From contig CAJMPT010000041.1 in assembly GCA_905215465.1 (NCBI GenBank), positions 1-16,792 of the forward strand: a stretch of DNA of 16,792 nucleotides, written 5' to 3'. The DNA comes from an uncultured bacterium (lineage in GTDB: Bacteria; Actinomycetota; Coriobacteriia; Coriobacteriales; Atopobiaceae). Shown piece by piece: positions 14,271 to 16,792 of the stretch (positions are counted from its first letter, which is position 1; the number at the start of each line of letters is the position of its first letter). Below the pieces are notes generated by a model. It did no database searches. It saw only the letters and a program-made list of their open reading frames with translations, and was not told the origin of the DNA. The position numbers and the translations under genes are program-made.

Positions 14271-14963
14271 TTGCTCTATTCCACCCAACGTCTTGCCTCC
14301 ATGGCCATCACCGTGGCCCTGGTCATGTTCTCGGCCATCGTCCACGAGGTGGCCCACGGATGGATGGCCCTGAAGCTGGGAGACCCCACCGCCAAGGAGG
14401 CCGGTCGCCTGACGCTTGACCCCAGGGCGCACCTGGACGGCTTCGGCTCTATCGTGCTGCCCCTCCTCATGGCCGCCATGGGAGGCCCCGTCTTTGCCTT
14501 CGCCAAGCCCGTGCCCTACGACCCGCGCCGTCTGCGCCACCCCGGCAAGGACGACGCCCTCGTGGCCCTGGCAGGCCCCGTCTCCAACATTCTGCAGGCC
14601 CTTCTCGGCACTGCGCTCGTATACGCCGTCTGGAACCTGGGATATGAGGGCATGGCATCGGACGTGCTCTCGTACGAGGTGCTGTTCTGGGCCATGCGCG
14701 TCACTACCACCTACGTCTATGTCAACCTCACGCTGGCGTTCTTCAACCTCGTCCCGCTGCCGCCCCTTGACGGCTCCAAGCTGGTGCTGCCGCTCCTCAA
14801 GGGCAAGGCCAAGATGGAGTACTACCGCATCCAGCAGTACGCAATGCCCATCCTGCTCATCCTCCTGTACGTGCTTCCGGAGTTTTTGGGCGTGGACCCC
14901 CTGGGCGCCTTCCTTGACCTCACGGCGGGCAACCTCTACGACCTTCTGCTGGCGGGGGTGTAG
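14271..14963 (+). CDS. Site-2 protease family (M50) membrane metalloprotease, short form
   Basis: A compact intramembrane zinc metalloprotease without a PDZ domain, like the YwhC/M50 proteins often found next to scpA. It has 230 residues. HEVAH (25-29) lies in the first helix, and VPLPPLDGSK carries the second metal-binding aspartate (D167) near the third membrane segment. GPVSNILQALLG matches the helix after the active site, and about six hydrophobic segments are visible. The start is TTG 14271, with GAGGGGAG five bases before it; no better ATG is present. The physiological substrate is unknown. The gene ends three bases before scpA, so the two are co-transcribed. It is the second M50 protease in this window and is only distantly similar to the RseP-type one. 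Confidence 0.9.
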   Translation: MLYSTQRLASMAITVALVMFSAIVHEVAHGWMALKLGDPTAKEAGRLTLDPRAHLDGFGSIVLPLLMAAMGGPVFAFAKPVPYDPRRLRHPGKDDALVALAGPVSNILQALLGTALVYAVWNLGYEGMASDVLSYEVLFWAMRVTTTYVYVNLTLAFFNLVPLPPLDGSKLVLPLLKGKAKMEYYRIQQYAMPILLILLYVLPEFLGVDPLGAFLDLTAGNLYDLLLAGV

Positions 14964-14966
14964 CCC

Positions 14967-15806
14967 ATGTCCTTCAAGGTGAGGACGCAGTCCTACTCCG
15001 GCCCCTTTGACCTGCTGCTGCAGCTCGTCACGCGCCAGAAGGTCACCATCGGTTCCATCTCGATCTCCGAGGTGGCCAACCAGTACCTGGCCGAGGTCGA
15101 GCGCATGGAGGACCTGGACCTGGACGTGGCCAGCGACTTCGTGCTGGTGGCCTCCACGCTGCTGGATATCAAGGCGGCCTCGCTCGTTCCGGCAGAGCCT
15201 GTCTCACGCAAGGCGGCGCCCGAGGACGAGGAGGACATGGATCTCGAGGGCCTCTCTGCCGACGAGGCGCGCGAGGTGCTCATCGCAAGGCTCATTGCCT
15301 ACAAGCAGTTCAGAAGTGCCGGCGCCGCGCTGGGAGCGCGCCTTGAGGCCGAGGGCCGCATGCTGCCCCGCACCGTTGGGCCCGATCCCGAGTTCTTGAA
15401 CCTCATGCCTGACTACCTTGAGGGCATCAGCCTCCGCAGCCTTGCCGTCATCTGCGCGGACATAGACAGCCGCCGCGAGACGTTTCTCCTCGAGGCCGAG
15501 CACATCGCCCCCAAGCGGCTGCCGGTGGCCCTCACCGTGGCATCTGTGGACCGGCTGGTCCGCAGCTTGGGGCACCTGAGCTTCAGCCAGCTTCTGGACG
15601 GCGACACCACGCCCGAGGTCGTCGTCGTCAACTTCCTGGCCATCCTTGACCTCTTCAAACGTGGCATGGTGACCGTGCGCCAGGACGAGCTCTTCGGTGA
15701 CATCGAGATCACGCACATCGAGGGCGCGGACGCCTACGAGCTCGACGAGTCGGTCCTGTCCGAGCTTGACGAGACGGACGTGGCCTCCCTTGGAAAGGAC
15801 GAGTAG
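14967..15806 (+). CDS. scpA: Segregation and condensation protein A
   Basis: ScpA is the kleisin subunit that bridges the SMC dimer and, with ScpB, forms the bacterial condensin that organises and separates chromosomes. The 279-residue protein has the family N-terminus (SGPFDLLLQLVTRQKVTIGSISISEVANQYL), the helix AEVERMEDLDLDVASDFVLVASTLLDIKAASL that binds the SMC neck, an acidic middle linker (AAPEDEEDMDLEGLS) and a C-terminal winged helix with VVVNFLAILDLFKRGMVTVRQDELFGDIEI. The length is typical. The ATG lies three bases after the upstream gene, and the stop shares one base with the GTG of scpB, an arrangement that favours balanced synthesis. Confidence 0.96.
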   Translation: MSFKVRTQSYSGPFDLLLQLVTRQKVTIGSISISEVANQYLAEVERMEDLDLDVASDFVLVASTLLDIKAASLVPAEPVSRKAAPEDEEDMDLEGLSADEAREVLIARLIAYKQFRSAGAALGARLEAEGRMLPRTVGPDPEFLNLMPDYLEGISLRSLAVICADIDSRRETFLLEAEHIAPKRLPVALTVASVDRLVRSLGHLSFSQLLDGDTTPEVVVVNFLAILDLFKRGMVTVRQDELFGDIEITHIEGADAYELDESVLSELDETDVASLGKDE

Positions 15807-16570
15807 TGGAAGACCTTGAGAACCTTGGCTCCGATGCGCTGAAGCCCCTGCTCGAGGCGCTGCTTTTGGTGTCCGACGACGCCGTGGCCGCAACCGAGCT
15901 CGCCAAGGCCACCGGGGCCGCCCCCTCCGAGGTGGCAAGCGCCCTGGCCGAGCTCTCCGTGGAGTACCGCGAGGCCAATCGCGGCTTCCAGCTGCGCGAG
16001 GTCGCCGGCGGCTGGCGCCTCTTCACGCACCCTGCCTACCACGACCAGGTGGCAGACTACGTGCTCTCCTGGGACACGCGCAGGCTCTCCCAGGCGGCGC
16101 TGGAGACCCTGGCCGTCATCGCCTACCACCAGCCCGTGACGCGCGAGGGCGTCCGCGCCATCCGCGGCGTCAACTCCGACGGCGTCATCGGCTCCCTCAA
16201 GGAGAAGGGCCTCGTGCGCGAGTGCGGCCACGAGGCCGACCGCGGCCAGGCCATCCTCTACGGCACCACCCGCCTCTTCCTGGAACGCTTTGGCCTCAAG
16301 TCCCTGCGCGAGCTTCCGCCGCTGGAGGACTTTGCCCCCGACGAGGAGTCCAAGCAGTTCATCCGCGAGCGTCTCTCCGGACGCCAGATGGAGTCCACGC
16401 TCGAGGACGCCATGGACGACATCGAAGACGAGCGCGAGCTTCTGGGTGATGACTACGGTGAGAGCGACGAGATAAACGAGCCGCAGGTCACGGATACCGC
16501 CGACGAGACGAGCCTCTCGCCTGACGTCGAGCCTGACGAGGTGGCCGGGGAGGTGCGCGAGGATGCTTGA
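15806..16570 (+). CDS. scpB: Segregation and condensation protein B
   Basis: ScpB dimers bind ScpA and complete the SMC-ScpAB condensin. The 254-residue protein carries two winged-helix domains: residues about 8-85 (LKPLLEALLLVSDDAVAATELAKATG, GFQLREVAGGWRLFTHP) and about 90-175 (LSQAALETLAVIAYHQPVTREGVRAIRGVNSDGVIGSLKEKGLVRECG, then GQAILYGTTRLFLERFGLKSLRELPPL). A long acidic, probably disordered tail (about 180-254) follows. The start is GTG 15806, overlapping the last base of the scpA stop. The stop overlaps the start of the rluB fragment by eight bases. Confidence 0.96.
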   Translation: MEDLENLGSDALKPLLEALLLVSDDAVAATELAKATGAAPSEVASALAELSVEYREANRGFQLREVAGGWRLFTHPAYHDQVADYVLSWDTRRLSQAALETLAVIAYHQPVTREGVRAIRGVNSDGVIGSLKEKGLVRECGHEADRGQAILYGTTRLFLERFGLKSLRELPPLEDFAPDEESKQFIRERLSGRQMESTLEDAMDDIEDERELLGDDYGESDEINEPQVTDTADETSLSPDVEPDEVAGEVREDA

Positions 16571-16745
16571 CGAGGGCGAGAGGATCGTCCCCATGCGCCT
16601 GCAGCGCTTCCTGGCACGCGCGGGCGTGGCGAGCCGTCGAGGATCGGAGCGCCTCATGACCTCGGGGCGCGTCCGCGTCAACGGCGTTGTGGTGACCGAG
16701 CTCGGCAGCAAGGTGGACCCCAACGTTGACGTTGTCATAATTTAA
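16563..16745 (+). pseudogene. rluB: Truncated 23S rRNA pseudouridine synthase (RluB/RsuA family), S4 domain only
   Basis: RluB-type enzymes make pseudouridine in 23S rRNA. Only the N-terminal RNA-binding S4 domain is present: MRLQRFLARAGVASRRGSERLMTSGRVRVNGVVVTELGSKVDP. The catalytic domain, normally about 180 further residues, is absent. The ATG overlaps the scpB stop and has GGGAGG upstream, the normal gene order for this cluster. At VDPNVDVV the family would continue with a VDG-type motif, but here the frame reads II and stops at TAA as the DNA becomes AT-rich. This looks like an intact gene cut by an insertion or a junction at about 16738. The 60-residue product could not modify rRNA. Confidence 0.85.
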
Positions 16746-16792
16746 AAAGCAAAATGTATACGATAGAAATAAACAAAGGAAATATTCCACCA
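16738..16792. other. AT-rich segment at the window end, probable edge of an inserted element
   Basis: About 13 of these 55 bases are G or C, against a strongly GC-rich surrounding. The change occurs inside rluB within a few bases. No transposase or recognised terminal repeat fits in the visible stretch. AAAGGA near 16776 could be a ribosome site for a gene beyond the window. Confidence 0.6.

Overview
The window is GC-rich chromosomal DNA from an actinobacterium. Gene order (dxr - M50 protease - ispG - proS; M50 protease - scpA - scpB - rluB) and the protein sequences fit the class Coriobacteriia, with an Olsenella/Atopobium-like relative as best guess. That placement is an inference from recognised families; no search was run.

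Bases 1-4929 hold a housekeeping block on the + strand: the 3' part of dxr, an RseP-type membrane protease, ispG (both dxr and ispG belong to the MEP isoprenoid pathway) and proS. A hairpin then separates proS from a two-gene unit (4998-7171): an FMN-dependent alpha-hydroxy-acid oxidising enzyme and a class I/II aminotransferase.

Bases 7172-9766 are an accessory-looking tRNA region. Two identical tRNA-Ala(GGC) genes bracket a tRNA-Met, a broken Nudix hydrolase gene, an orphan ribbon-helix-helix (antitoxin-like) gene on the - strand, a small four-helix membrane protein and a tRNA-Val. Several strong intrinsic terminators lie here, and decay is evident (stop codon, frameshifts, run-on tail).

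Bases 9767-11752 encode an OatA-like membrane O-acyltransferase with a C-terminal SGNH domain on the - strand. It is divergent from a + strand gene train that runs to the window end: an ABC-F ATPase, a small coupled membrane protein, a second M50 protease, scpA, scpB and the start of rluB. The genes of this train overlap or nearly abut. The intergenic region between the divergent units carries a perfect 17-bp palindrome.

At about 16738 the rluB reading frame stops abruptly as the DNA turns very AT-rich, and the window ends 55 bases later. This looks like the edge of an inserted foreign element, or an assembly junction. Apart from that edge, the tRNA-bracketed region and an unusual insertion in the RseP protease, the window is mostly ordinary core genome. 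I do not see a clear, complete, undescribed system.
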